From the NCBI RefSeq assembly GCF_033366695.1, contig NZ_JAOBTQ010000001.1, forward strand, positions 5,022,001 to 5,086,000: DNA of 64,000 nucleotides, read 5' to 3'. The notes beneath the pieces were generated by a model. It was given only the letters and a program-made list of their open reading frames with translations. It was not told the origin of the DNA and ran no database searches. This DNA is from Streptomyces sp. SCL15-4. GTDB taxonomy: Bacteria > Actinomycetota > Actinomycetes > Streptomycetales > Streptomycetaceae. The translations under genes and the position numbers were made by a program. This document shows, piece by piece, positions 12,371-20,767 of the stretch (positions are counted from its first letter, which is position 1; the number at the start of each line of letters is the position of its first letter).

Positions 12371-12424
12371 GTGTGAACCGAGTCAACACGATTCACACCT
12401 TCGAGTGTGTACACGGCCGTGAAC
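12371..12424. promoter_or_regulatory. divergent operator with GTGAAC half-sites
   Basis: A perfect inverted repeat GTGTGAA-N14-TTCACAC spans 12371-12398 (equivalently GTGAAC-N12-ATTCAC), followed by the palindrome GTGTACAC at 12407-12414 and another GTGAAC at 12419-12424. It sits between the secreted-protein gene and the methylase-like gene. The same half-sites with the same 12-base spacing recur inside the methylase-like gene at 13149-13172. Confidence 0.55.
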
Positions 12425-12485
12425 CAAGGGGTCTTGTGTACGCCGGTATGCTCGGCGCACACACGGGACGAGGGGAGCGAAGCCG

Positions 12486-14912
12486 GTGCAGAACAACGTG
12501 ACAGAGGTGACCGCGGCCGGGATCGCCCGGCTCGCCGGGGTGGGGCGGGCCGCCGTCAGCAACTGGCGTCGCCGGCACGCCGACTTCCCCAAGCCGGTCG
12601 GCGGCAGCGAGACCAGCCCCTCCTTCGCCCTGGCCGAGGTCGAGGCCTGGCTGCGCAAGCAGGGCAAACTCGCTGAAGTGCCCCTGCGGGAACGGGTCTG
12701 GCAGCAACTCGCCGGCCATCCGGAGGGCCCGCTGACGGCCTTGGTGCACACGGGGTGCGCGTTGCTGCTCATCCACGAACGTCCCACGGTCTGGCTCGAC
12801 GCGAGCGCCGGCTCCGACGCGAGGCTGGCCGCGATGCTGCCGGGGGCGCTGGAGAAGGTGCTGACGCCTCGGCTGGGGGTCGCGCGGGGGCGTGGGGGCG
12901 GCGGTCGGGGGGTGGTTGCAGGCGCAGGCGCAGGCGCGGGTGCGGGTGTGGGTGGCGGTGTGAACGCGGCCTTCGAGTCGTCCGGTGTGTATGGGACGCT
13001 CAAGTCTCGCCAGGTGAACGCGGATTCACCGGCACCTGGCGTGAACGCCGACGCCGGCACACCCGGTGTGAACGCGGGCGCCGCCGCGCCCGGTGTGAAC
13101 ACCGATGCCACCGCCACCGCTGTGAACTCCTCACCGACGGCGCCGACTGTGAACGCGCCGCCCAGTGTTCACCCCGCACCAGCCGTTCACATCGCACCAG
13201 CCGTTCAAGCCGAACCAGCCGTTCACCCGAAGTCGGCGATGCGCACCCCGCCGACCACCACCGCCACACCCACCCCGTCCCGCACCCCCGCCCTCTCCAC
13301 CCCCACCGGCCCCCAGCTCCTCCCCTCCGTCCCCCTCCTCCGCGGCGCCGCCGAACTCGCTGCCGAGATCGGCGCCCGGCAGACGTTCGAGTTCCTGCTG
13401 GGCCGGCACCTGGACGCCAACCCCCGCCAGTACACGCTCACCCCGGCCGAGCTGGCGGGCCTCATGGCCGACTTGGCCGGCCCGGCCCGCACCGTCCTGG
13501 ACCCGGCCAGCGGCACCGGCGCCCTGCTGCGCGCCGTCGACCCCCGCCCCGACCAGGAGCTGTACGCCCAGGACAGCGCGCCCGAACTCGCCGCGCTCAG
13601 CGCGCTGCGGCTGGCGCTGCACAGCCGGGCCGCCGTGCGCGCCGCCGTCGGTGACACCCTGCGCGCCGACGCCCACCCCGCGCTGCGCGCCGACGCGGTC
13701 CTGTGCCATCCGCCGTTCAACGAGCGCAACTGGGGCCACGACGAACTCGCCTACGACCCCCGCTGGGAGTACGGCTTCCCGGCGCGTACGGAGTCCGAGC
13801 TGGCCTGGGTGCAGCACGCGCTGGCCCGGCTGGCCGACGGCGGCACCGCCGTCCTGCTGATGCCTCCCGCCGCCGCCTCCCGCCGTTCCGGGCGCCGGAT
13901 CCGCGCCGATCTGCTGCGCCGGGGCGCGCTGCGAGCCGTGGTCGCGCTGCCGGTCGGCGCGGCCCCGCCGTACAACATCCCGCTGCACCTGTGGGTGCTG
14001 CGCCGGCCCGACCGGACCCCGGCGGCCCCCGAGGTGCTGCTCGTGGACACGGGACGGTTCGCCGGAGAGGCGCGCGGCGGCCCCGACTGGGCGGCGGTAC
14101 GGGACGCGGTGCTGGACGCCTGGCGTGCCTACGCGCGCGCGGGGCGGCTCGCGGAGCGGCCCGGGCTCGCCCGGTCCGTGCCGGTCATCGAACTCCTCGA
14201 CGACGACGTGGACCTCGCCCCCGCCCGCCATCTGCCGCCGGCCGCGGTGGCCGACGGCGCCGGGCAGCTCACCGAGGTGCGCGAACGCCTGGGCGCGACC
14301 CTGCGCCTGACCGCCGACCTCACTCCGCCGCCCGCCGACCCGGCACCGCCCGCGCGCTGGCCGCTGACCACCGTCGGCGAGCTGGCGCGCGGCGGCGCGC
14401 TGGTGATGCGTACCGGCGGACACGGCGGCCACGCGCGCGTGCCGGTGCTCACCGACCACGACGTCCTCGCCGGCACGGCGCCCTCCGGCACGCTGTCCGA
14501 GAGCGAGGAGGAGGCCGTGCTGACCGAGCCGGGCGACGTCGTCGTACCGGTGCTCGGCGGGGGCGCGGTGGCGCGGGTGATCGACGAGGCGACGGCAGGC
14601 GCCGCCCTGGGGCGCAACCTGGTGCTGCTGCGCCCGGATCGCACGGCGCTCGACCCGTGGTTCCTGGCCGGATTCCTGCGCGGTACCGCCAACAACCGGC
14701 AGGCCAGCAGCTACGCCTCCACCGCGACCCGGCTGGACGTGCGCCGGCTGCACCTGCCCCGGCTCCCGCTGGAGGAACAGCGTCGCTACGGCGCGCGGTT
14801 CCGCGCGCTCGACGAGTTCGAGCGGGCGCTGCGGCACGCGAGCCGGCTCGGGGAACAGCTGGTGCGCGGGATGTACGACGGGCTCACCGACGGCACGGTG
14901 GCCCCGGGCTGA
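12486..14912 (+). CDS. HTH + N6-methylase-like + HsdS-like fusion (orphan)
   Basis: 808 aa. Residues 5-60 are a MerR/AlpA-like helix-turn-helix (ARLAGVGRAAVSNWRRRH). A low-complexity linker (about 130-270) contains repeated Val-Asn then Val-His units. The N6-adenine methylase (HsdM-type) fold follows, with SAM motif LDPASGTGALL (about 338-348). The expected catalytic NPPF/DPPF reads CHPPFN, with His408 at the Asn/Asp position. The C-terminal 200 residues resemble an HsdS target-recognition half. No restriction subunit is nearby. GTG start with GAGGGGAG ten bases upstream. It may be a solitary methylase, or a catalytically dead DNA-binding regulator; the sequence alone does not decide. Confidence 0.8.
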   Translation: MQNNVTEVTAAGIARLAGVGRAAVSNWRRRHADFPKPVGGSETSPSFALAEVEAWLRKQGKLAEVPLRERVWQQLAGHPEGPLTALVHTGCALLLIHERPTVWLDASAGSDARLAAMLPGALEKVLTPRLGVARGRGGGGRGVVAGAGAGAGAGVGGGVNAAFESSGVYGTLKSRQVNADSPAPGVNADAGTPGVNAGAAAPGVNTDATATAVNSSPTAPTVNAPPSVHPAPAVHIAPAVQAEPAVHPKSAMRTPPTTTATPTPSRTPALSTPTGPQLLPSVPLLRGAAELAAEIGARQTFEFLLGRHLDANPRQYTLTPAELAGLMADLAGPARTVLDPASGTGALLRAVDPRPDQELYAQDSAPELAALSALRLALHSRAAVRAAVGDTLRADAHPALRADAVLCHPPFNERNWGHDELAYDPRWEYGFPARTESELAWVQHALARLADGGTAVLLMPPAAASRRSGRRIRADLLRRGALRAVVALPVGAAPPYNIPLHLWVLRRPDRTPAAPEVLLVDTGRFAGEARGGPDWAAVRDAVLDAWRAYARAGRLAERPGLARSVPVIELLDDDVDLAPARHLPPAAVADGAGQLTEVRERLGATLRLTADLTPPPADPAPPARWPLTTVGELARGGALVMRTGGHGGHARVPVLTDHDVLAGTAPSGTLSESEEEAVLTEPGDVVVPVLGGGAVARVIDEATAGAALGRNLVLLRPDRTALDPWFLAGFLRGTANNRQASSYASTATRLDVRRLHLPRLPLEEQRRYGARFRALDEFERALRHASRLGEQLVRGMYDGLTDGTVAPG
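12960..13226. repeat. phased GTGAAC/GTTCAC array inside the methylase-like gene
   Basis: GTGAAC occurs at 12960, 13014, 13041, 13068, 13095, 13122 and 13149 (one 54-base step, then exact 27-base steps). The orientation then flips: GTTCAC at 13167 and 13185, GTTCAA at 13203 and GTTCAC at 13221 (18-base steps). They encode Val-Asn and Val-His/Gln. The Val-His part always uses GTT, a rare codon in this GC-rich genome. Confidence 0.85.
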
Positions 14913-15071
14913 TCCCGCGCCGGCCACCGGACAACGGTTCGGTACAACTCCGATCACTTGTCCGCGGCGGGCCATATGCTCGAAGCGACAACCGAGCGCC
15001 CGGCGCGGTCCGGGCCCCCGCGGACCGAGGCGGGCGGGCGGGTACACCCACTTCCAGGATCGGGAGCAGCC

Positions 15072-15746
15072 ATGCAAGGCCACGGCTACGGACAGCCGGT
15101 GAAGCAGCCGCCGCACACCGCGTGGCTGGTTTTCCTGCGTGTGCTGTTCGTGGTGCTCGGGATCCTCAGCCTCGGCTTCCTGTCCTGGGCGATGCTGCTG
15201 CGGCTGGCGGCCGTCACGCGCCGGTCGCTGGACTGGGGGCTGTTCGTGGCGGTGCTGACCGCCGACGTCCTGGCCGTCGTCCTGCTGGCGGTGGAGCCCG
15301 GCGACGAGATCCACACCACGGGCGGCTACGTGGGCCTGTTCCTGGTGCTCGGCACGCTCGTGGGCACGATCGGGTACTACCTGGCCGCGGACATCCGCCA
15401 CTTCCTGCGGCCGCAGGAGACGTACGCGGCGCCCGGGGCCCGGGCGTACGGCTACCCGGGCCCCGCGACGCCGTACGGCGCGACGACCGTACCGACCGCG
15501 CCGGCCGCCGCGGGCGTACCGGCCGCGCCGGCCATGCCGGCCATGCCGGCCGGCCCGGCCGCGCTCCGGGCGCCCGTCGCGCCGCACACCCCGCCCCCCG
15601 TGCCGCTCCCGCCCGTGCCCGGTCCGCCGCCGGCCGCCCCGGTGCCGCGGCGCCCGGCGCCCGCGCGGATCGACCAGGTGCGCGCGGAGCTGGACGAGCT
15701 GAGCGACTACCTGCGCCGGCGGGACGGCCACGAGGGCGGACGGTGA
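15072..15746 (+). CDS. membrane protein with proline-rich tail
   Basis: 224 aa. Three hydrophobic helices lie at about residues 15-42, 58-76 and 84-104, followed by a cytoplasmic or external Pro/Ala-rich tail with repeated AMPAMPAGPA-like units and a short helical end (RIDQVRAELDELSDYLRRR). ATG at 15072 is chosen (GGGAG six bases upstream); the frame extends upstream without family features. Its stop overlaps the start of the Ser/Thr kinase (GTGA), so it is translationally coupled and may be a partner or substrate of that kinase. No recognised domain. Confidence 0.75.
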   Translation: MQGHGYGQPVKQPPHTAWLVFLRVLFVVLGILSLGFLSWAMLLRLAAVTRRSLDWGLFVAVLTADVLAVVLLAVEPGDEIHTTGGYVGLFLVLGTLVGTIGYYLAADIRHFLRPQETYAAPGARAYGYPGPATPYGATTVPTAPAAAGVPAAPAMPAMPAGPAALRAPVAPHTPPPVPLPPVPGPPPAAPVPRRPAPARIDQVRAELDELSDYLRRRDGHEGGR

Positions 15747-17278
15747 GCGGGGCGGCGGGACGCGTCGTCGCCGGCCGCTACGAACTGTCCACGCTCATCG
15801 GGCAGGGCGGCATGGGCCAGGTCTGGACGGCGTACGACCGGCGGCTGGACCGGCGCGTGGCGGTGAAGCTGCTGCGCCCGGACAAGGTGGCGGGCCAGGA
15901 GGCGGACGAGCTGCGCCGCCGCTTCCTGCGCGAGTGCCGGGTCACCGCGCAGGTGGACCACCCCGGCCTGGTGACGGTGCACGACGCGGGCAGCGAGGGC
16001 GACGAGCTGTTCCTGGTCATGCAGTACGTCGACGGTGCCGACCTGTCCGACCACCTCGCCGAGCACGACCCGTACCCCTGGCCGTGGGCGGTGGCGGTGG
16101 CCGCGCAACTGTGCGCCGTGCTGAGCGCCGTGCACGCCGTGCCGATCGTGCACCGCGACCTCAAGCCGCGCAACGTGATGGTGAAGCAGGACGGCACGAT
16201 CACCGTGCTCGACCTGGGCGTGGCCTCGGTGATGGACACCGACACCACCCGCCTCACCCACACCGGCTCCCCGATCGGCTCGCCCGCCTACATGGCGCCG
16301 GAGCAGGCGATGGGCGGCGCGGTCGGCCCGTACACCGACCTGTACGCGCTCGGCGTGCTGCTGCACGAACTGCTCAGCGGAGAGGTGCCGTTCGCCGGCT
16401 CCACGGCGCTCGGTGTGCTGCACCGGCACCTGTACGAGCCCCCGCTGCCCGTGCGCCGGACCCGCCCCGAGGTCCCCGAGGCGCTGGAGTCCCTGGTGCT
16501 GCGCCTGCTGGCCAAGGACCCGCAGCACCGGCCGGCGTCCGCGCAGGAGGTCTACGAGGACCTGGCACTGCTGCTGCCCGCGCGCGGCACCCCCACCGGA
16601 GCGCCCCTGGACCCCACGCGCCCCTTCCTGCGACCGCACGCCCCCTGGCCGGACCGCGCCCGGACGCCCGCGCCGCGGCCCGCCCCCGTCGCGCCCGCGC
16701 CGCCGGCGGCCGGCCAGCCCGATGTCGCCGCCGCCGTGGACGAGGTCAAGCGGCTGCTCGGCGAGGGCCGCATCACCCAGGCGGTGGACATCCTGGGCGC
16801 GATCCTGCCGGCCGCCGCCGAAGAGCACGGCGAGCACTCCCCGGTCGTCCGCACCCTGCGCAAGCAGTACGTGGCCACCCTCCTGGACGACGGCCAGTAC
16901 CGGCGCGCGCTGCCCGAACTGCGCCGCCTCGCCGACGAACGCGCCGCCGAGGCCGGCCAGGCGGACCCGCAGTCGCTGCGCTACCGCTACGAGGCCGCGC
17001 AGTGCCTGGAGCAGCTCGGCGAACCGGCGGCGGCGCTCGCCGAGTACCGCGCGCTGCTGCCGTACTACGAGAACCAGTACGTCTCCGGGGACCCGCAGCT
17101 CGCCCACGAGGTGCGCCGGCACATCGGTCATCTGCTGCTCGCGCTCGGCGACCGGCCGGCCGCCCACGACACGCTCGTACGGCTGGTGGTGGACGTCGAG
17201 CGGCTGCACGGACCCGGCCACCCGCTGGCCGTGGAGGTGCGGCGGACCCTCCAGTGGCTCGGACAGGTGCGCGGATAG
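15743..17278 (+). CDS. Ser/Thr protein kinase with C-terminal helical repeats
   Basis: 511 aa Hanks-type kinase. Seen: glycine loop GQGGMGQV (20-27), Lys42 in AVKLL, catalytic loop HRDLKPRN (Asp139), DLG in place of DFG (Asp157), and the APE motif YMAPEQ. After residue about 285 comes a Pro-rich linker, then a 190-residue TPR-like helical region with paired ELRRLADERA/EYRALLPYY helices. There is no transmembrane helix or PASTA domain, so it is probably cytosolic, possibly held at the membrane by the coupled upstream protein. The GTG start overlaps the stop of that gene. Homologous kinases with this tail are common in Streptomyces; targets are unknown. Confidence 0.9.
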   Translation: MSGAAGRVVAGRYELSTLIGQGGMGQVWTAYDRRLDRRVAVKLLRPDKVAGQEADELRRRFLRECRVTAQVDHPGLVTVHDAGSEGDELFLVMQYVDGADLSDHLAEHDPYPWPWAVAVAAQLCAVLSAVHAVPIVHRDLKPRNVMVKQDGTITVLDLGVASVMDTDTTRLTHTGSPIGSPAYMAPEQAMGGAVGPYTDLYALGVLLHELLSGEVPFAGSTALGVLHRHLYEPPLPVRRTRPEVPEALESLVLRLLAKDPQHRPASAQEVYEDLALLLPARGTPTGAPLDPTRPFLRPHAPWPDRARTPAPRPAPVAPAPPAAGQPDVAAAVDEVKRLLGEGRITQAVDILGAILPAAAEEHGEHSPVVRTLRKQYVATLLDDGQYRRALPELRRLADERAAEAGQADPQSLRYRYEAAQCLEQLGEPAAALAEYRALLPYYENQYVSGDPQLAHEVRRHIGHLLLALGDRPAAHDTLVRLVVDVERLHGPGHPLAVEVRRTLQWLGQVRG

Positions 17279-17344
17279 ATTGTCCGTCGGTTTCGTCAGG
17301 CACGCACGCGCGTGAGTCGCCGTGCGCGGAAAAGGGTGGGGTAC

Positions 17345-18172
17345 ATGGCCGGTCACCGGCAGTCCAAGAAGCGCAGATACATCGCCTGGGGAGTGGCCGG
17401 CACGGTGGTCGCCGCCGGGGCCGGCATCGCCGCGCAGACCTCGATGGCCGCCGGCTCCTGGCCCGCGCAGAAGACGTTCACCGGCCGTGCGTTCGACACC
17501 TGTACCGCGCCCTCGCTGTCCGCGATGAAGGCCTGGAACACCGGCTTCTACGGCGCCGCCGCCGTCTACGTGGGCGGCAAGAACCGCGGCTGCGCCCAGT
17601 CCAACCTCACCGCGTCCTGGGTGAAGTCGGTGAACTCCCTCGGCTGGAAGCTCATCCCGATCTACGTCGGCGCCCAGCCGCCCTGCCAGACCGGCTCCAG
17701 CCCCGAGAAGCTGAGCACCGCCACGGCGGCCTCCCTGGGCGCGAAGGACGCCGCCGACGCCGTGGCCAAGGCGTCCGCGCTCCGCATGAAGGCCGGCAGC
17801 CCCATCTACCTGGACATGGAGGCGTACGACGTCAAGAACAAGGCGTGCAACGACGCCGTGCTGACGTACGTGCGCTCCTTCATGAAGACGCTGCGCGCCA
17901 AGACCTACCGCGGCGGCTACTACGGCTTCACCAGTTCCAGCGCGAAGGCCGTCGCCACCGCCGCCGACAAGAAGGACCTGCCGGGCAACCTCTGGTACGC
18001 GCTGTACGACAAGAAGAACACGACGACCGCGGACTGGCCGTGGGGCGCCGCCCAGTACACCCCTCACAGCCGCGGCCACCAGTACATGGTCAACAGCAAG
18101 GAGACGCGCGGCGGCGTCACGCTGACCGTCGACCGGAACGCCTGGGACGCGCCGGTGGCCGTCATCGGCTGA
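17345..18172 (+). CDS. secreted DUF1906 (glycoside-hydrolase-like) protein
   Basis: 275 aa. The N-terminus KKRRYIAWGVAGTVVAAGAG has paired arginines and a hydrophobic core ending in Ala-x-Ala, consistent with a Tat or Sec signal. The mature part (FDTCTAPSLSAMKAW, then YVGG, IPIYVG, IYLDMEAY, GYYGFTSS) matches DUF1906, a TIM-barrel family related to lysozyme-like glycoside hydrolases and to Rv2525c of Mycobacterium tuberculosis. It is likely to act on cell-wall polysaccharide; the substrate is unknown. ATG at 17345 follows GGTGGGG. It sits 66 bases after the kinase gene. Confidence 0.88.
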   Translation: MAGHRQSKKRRYIAWGVAGTVVAAGAGIAAQTSMAAGSWPAQKTFTGRAFDTCTAPSLSAMKAWNTGFYGAAAVYVGGKNRGCAQSNLTASWVKSVNSLGWKLIPIYVGAQPPCQTGSSPEKLSTATAASLGAKDAADAVAKASALRMKAGSPIYLDMEAYDVKNKACNDAVLTYVRSFMKTLRAKTYRGGYYGFTSSSAKAVATAADKKDLPGNLWYALYDKKNTTTADWPWGAAQYTPHSRGHQYMVNSKETRGGVTLTVDRNAWDAPVAVIG

Positions 18173-18321
18173 TCCGGCGGACCGCTCCGGGAGCGGCGCG
18201 GCGGTGCCCGAAGAGGGCGCGAATCGTTGGTCGAATGGGTTGGCCGCGGCCTGCCCACTGCCTACCATCGATCATCGCAAGACTTTGTGCACCGTCGCAC
18301 AATCTCCCCCAGGAGGTTTCC

Positions 18322-18972
18322 TTGCACCGCCGCCGTCGCACCGCGCTCGTCCTCACCGCCGCGATCGCCGCCGCGGCCCCCCTGCTGACCGCCTGCGGAA
18401 GCGACGCGCATCCGGGCGCCGCGGCCGTCGTCGGCGGGCAGCGGATCACCGTCGCCCAGCTGGAGAACCGGGTCGACGAGGTCCGCCGGGCCCAGCGGGC
18501 CGCGGTGCCGGACGAGACGCAGTACCAGCAGGTCGTCTCCTCCACCAGCAGCCTCACCCGCGACACCCTGCACAACATGGTGCTCGACCGGGTCCTGCAC
18601 CACGCCGCCCGGGGCAAGGGCATCTCGGTCACCCGCAAGGAGATCCAGCAGATGCGCACGGGCCTGGAGCAGCAGGCCGGCGGCGGCAAGGGCCTGGAGA
18701 CCGCCTGGCTCCAGAAGTACGGCATCGCCCCGGCCCGCCTCGACGACAACCTGCGCCTGCAACTGGAGGCGCAGAAGCTCGCCGCCAAACTCGGCACCGA
18801 CACCAGCCAGCCCGCGTTCTGGCAGACCCTGTCCAAGGCGTCCACGGACCTCCACGTCGACCTCAACCCGCGCTACGGCGCCTGGGACGTGCAGAAGAGC
18901 AGCCGGGTGGACGCCAGGACACCGTGGGTCCGGGAGGTCACGGCGGCGGGCGGGCAGCCGGTGACGGCGTAG
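18322..18972 (+). CDS. SurA N-terminal-like lipoprotein
   Basis: 216 aa. Starts at TTG 18322 with a perfect AGGAGG at 18311-18316, which decides the start. A signal peptide with lipobox LTAC (Cys at about residue 24) leads to a VVGGQRITVAQLENRV segment, the usual opening of SurA-type extracytoplasmic chaperones, followed by helices. There is no parvulin (PPIase) domain, so it would be a chaperone-like protein without isomerase activity. It lies 135 bases before mazG; this pairing is conserved in Streptomyces as I recall. Confidence 0.85.
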   Translation: MHRRRRTALVLTAAIAAAAPLLTACGSDAHPGAAAVVGGQRITVAQLENRVDEVRRAQRAAVPDETQYQQVVSSTSSLTRDTLHNMVLDRVLHHAARGKGISVTRKEIQQMRTGLEQQAGGGKGLETAWLQKYGIAPARLDDNLRLQLEAQKLAAKLGTDTSQPAFWQTLSKASTDLHVDLNPRYGAWDVQKSSRVDARTPWVREVTAAGGQPVTA

Positions 18973-19059
18973 GCGGGAGGATGGTGTAGGCAGGCCAGGC
19001 CAGGTCGGGGCAGGGCGGGTGGCGGGTTCGGTCATACGATCACACGAGCCATCCGGCCC

Positions 19060-19068
19060 TGTGGACAA
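19060..19068 (-). promoter_or_regulatory. DnaA-box-like site upstream of mazG
   Basis: The reverse complement of this stretch reads TTGTCCACA, a perfect Streptomyces DnaA-box-like 9-mer, 40 bases before the mazG start. A TACGTT hexamer (19096-19101) 6 bases before the GTG is a likely -10 for a leaderless transcript, which puts the box near the -35 region. Confidence 0.45.
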
Positions 19069-19107
19069 CTCGATCCACGCTTCCGCGCCGTGGGTTACGT
19101 TCGGATC

Positions 19108-20139
19108 GTGAACGAATCCAGCGCCGAAGCCCGCCACCACCTGGGCCGGGAAGCCGTCCCCGGCCGCGTCGTCCTGCTGACCACCAGCCACCGCGTCGCC
19201 CCCGGTCTGCTGTCCTGGCCCGCCTGGCAGGCCCTGCGCGCCGCCGACACCGTGCTGTGCGCGGACGGCGCGCATCCCCAGCTGCCGTATCTGCGCGAGG
19301 CCGGGATAGCGGTGACGGAGGCGTCTCCCACCGCGCGGGAGCTGGTCGACGCCTGCGCCGGCGGGCGGACGGTGGTGGTCGTGGCGACCGGCGAGGGCGA
19401 ACCCGCGCTCACCGACGGCCTCGCCCGGCTCGCGGGCTCCGGCCGCGTCGCCATGCCCGAGCTGGAGCTGCTCCCCGCCTCCTACGACCTGCCCGGCGCC
19501 CGCCTGCTGGACCTGGTGCAGGTCATGGACCGCATCCGCGCCGAGTGCCCCTGGTCCTCCCGGCAGACCCACGAGGGCCTGGCCAAGTACGGCATCGAGG
19601 AGGCCTACGAACTGGTCGAGGCGATCGAGGCCGGCGACCGCGCGGAGCTGCGCGAGGAACTGGGCGACGTCCTCCTCCAGGTCGTCTTCCACTCCCGGAT
19701 CGCCGAGGAGGACCCGGACGCGCCGTTCTCGGTCGACGACGTGGCGGGCGGCATCGTCGCCAAGCTCATCCACCGCCACCCGCACGTCTTCGGCGACGAG
19801 GTGGCCGAGACCCCGGAGGACGTCAAGGAGCACTGGCTGCGCACCAAGGCCGAGGAGAAGCGGCGCACCTCGATCACGGAGGGCGTCCCGCTCGGCCAGC
19901 CCGGCCTGGCCCTCGCCGCCAAGCTCGCCTCCCGGGTCCGTACGGCCGGCCTGGAGGTGCCCCTGCCCCGAGGAGAGGGCATCGGGTACGAGCTGCTGGC
20001 GCTCGCGGTCCGCGCCGAGGCGGACGGCGTCGATCCGGAGGCGGCGCTGCGAGCGGCGGCCCGGGTGTACCGGGACGCGATCAAGGACAGCGAGGCGGTG
20101 CGCGCGGCCGGCGGCGAAGAGGAGGAGGGCAAGGGGTAG
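19108..20139 (+). CDS. mazG: nucleoside triphosphate pyrophosphohydrolase MazG
   Basis: 343 aa. MazG hydrolyses (d)NTPs to NMP and pyrophosphate, a house-cleaning role. The N-terminal about 115 residues form the tetrapyrrole-methylase-like extension common in actinobacteria. The MazG domain follows, with the E-E-x-x-E / E-x-x-D metal-binding pattern seen as EEAYELVEAI and EELGDVLLQVVFHS. A second, shorter helical part (LGQPGLALAAKLASR, EGIGYELLALAV) ends the protein. The GTG at 19108 is preferred over GTG at 19090 because the former matches the family N-terminus and lies 6 bases after a -10-like TACGTT, implying a leaderless mRNA. Confidence 0.93.
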   Translation: MNESSAEARHHLGREAVPGRVVLLTTSHRVAPGLLSWPAWQALRAADTVLCADGAHPQLPYLREAGIAVTEASPTARELVDACAGGRTVVVVATGEGEPALTDGLARLAGSGRVAMPELELLPASYDLPGARLLDLVQVMDRIRAECPWSSRQTHEGLAKYGIEEAYELVEAIEAGDRAELREELGDVLLQVVFHSRIAEEDPDAPFSVDDVAGGIVAKLIHRHPHVFGDEVAETPEDVKEHWLRTKAEEKRRTSITEGVPLGQPGLALAAKLASRVRTAGLEVPLPRGEGIGYELLALAVRAEADGVDPEAALRAAARVYRDAIKDSEAVRAAGGEEEEGKG

Positions 20140-20767
20140 GCGGATCGCCTTCCGGTGCCCGGATCGCGGCCTGCCCCGCCGTGGAACCGAAGCGGTGGCC
20201 GGACTTCCGGCGTGCCCGGCGCCGTCCGCGCGGACACGCGCCGGTGCGGCGGCCGTCGGCCTGGCCCGCTGCGGGCCGCGGGGCCCGTCGCCGGAGGACC
20301 TGCTCGTGAAGGCGGCCGAGAGCCACGGTCCGGAGGCGGGCGAGAGCCACGGTCCGGAGGCAGGCGGCGCGGAGGCGGGCGGCGCGGTGGCCGGGGCGGA
20401 GGCGCTGGTACGGGCGATCGGTGCGGTACGGCGTGCCGCCGATGCCGTGCCGCGCGGGCCCGCGGGCCTGGCCGGCGTCGGGCCCGCTGCTGGGCGCGGT
20501 CCGGCACGACGAGACGTACCGCCGGTGGACGGTGTCCTGGGGCAGCGGGCGCTGGAGGCCGCGCGGGCGGCGGAGGCGTAGGGCGCCGGCCTGGTGGCCG
20601 GGCCGGTGGGCGCCGCCTTCCGGCGGGCGGCCGGCGACGGGGACGGACAGGCGGCGCACCGGCCCGCGCTGCCGGCGGAGAGATGGGACCGGCGGAGGAG
20701 GCCGAGGGCCGGTTCCCGCCCGCAAGGCCCTCGGCGGGCGGCCCGGGGCTCCGGATACGGTCGAGGA
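20140..20767 (+). pseudogene. possible decayed gene between mazG and P450 gene
   Basis: No intact gene is convincing in this 628-base gap. A plus-strand frame from GTG 20195 to 20581 reads like a helical Ala/Glu-rich protein (EDLLVKAAESHG), but protein-like sequence then continues in another frame (RHDETYRRWTVSWGSGRW around 20500-20560) and in a third after 20590. This suggests a gene broken by frameshifts. It also contains a 24-base direct repeat (20318-20365). It could equally be non-coding GC-rich spacer. Confidence 0.3.
20318..20365. repeat. 24-base tandem direct repeat
   Basis: Two head-to-tail copies (20318-20341 and 20342-20365) of a 24-base unit beginning GAGAGCCACGGTCCGGAGGC differ at one base. 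In the plus frame it encodes an ESHGPEAG repeat. Confidence 0.8.

Noticed and set aside
12371..12398. Inverted TGTGAA/TTCACA as a Rex operator
   Set aside because: Half-sites resemble Rex sites, but the gap between the GTGAA and TTCAC cores is 14 bases; Rex sites have 4 bases between them. The site at 28327 has the right geometry, this one does not.
12960..13226. CRISPR-like array from the regular GTGAAC repeats
   Set aside because: Repeat units are 18 or 27 bases with only six constant bases, they are in frame with a protein, and no cas genes exist in the window.
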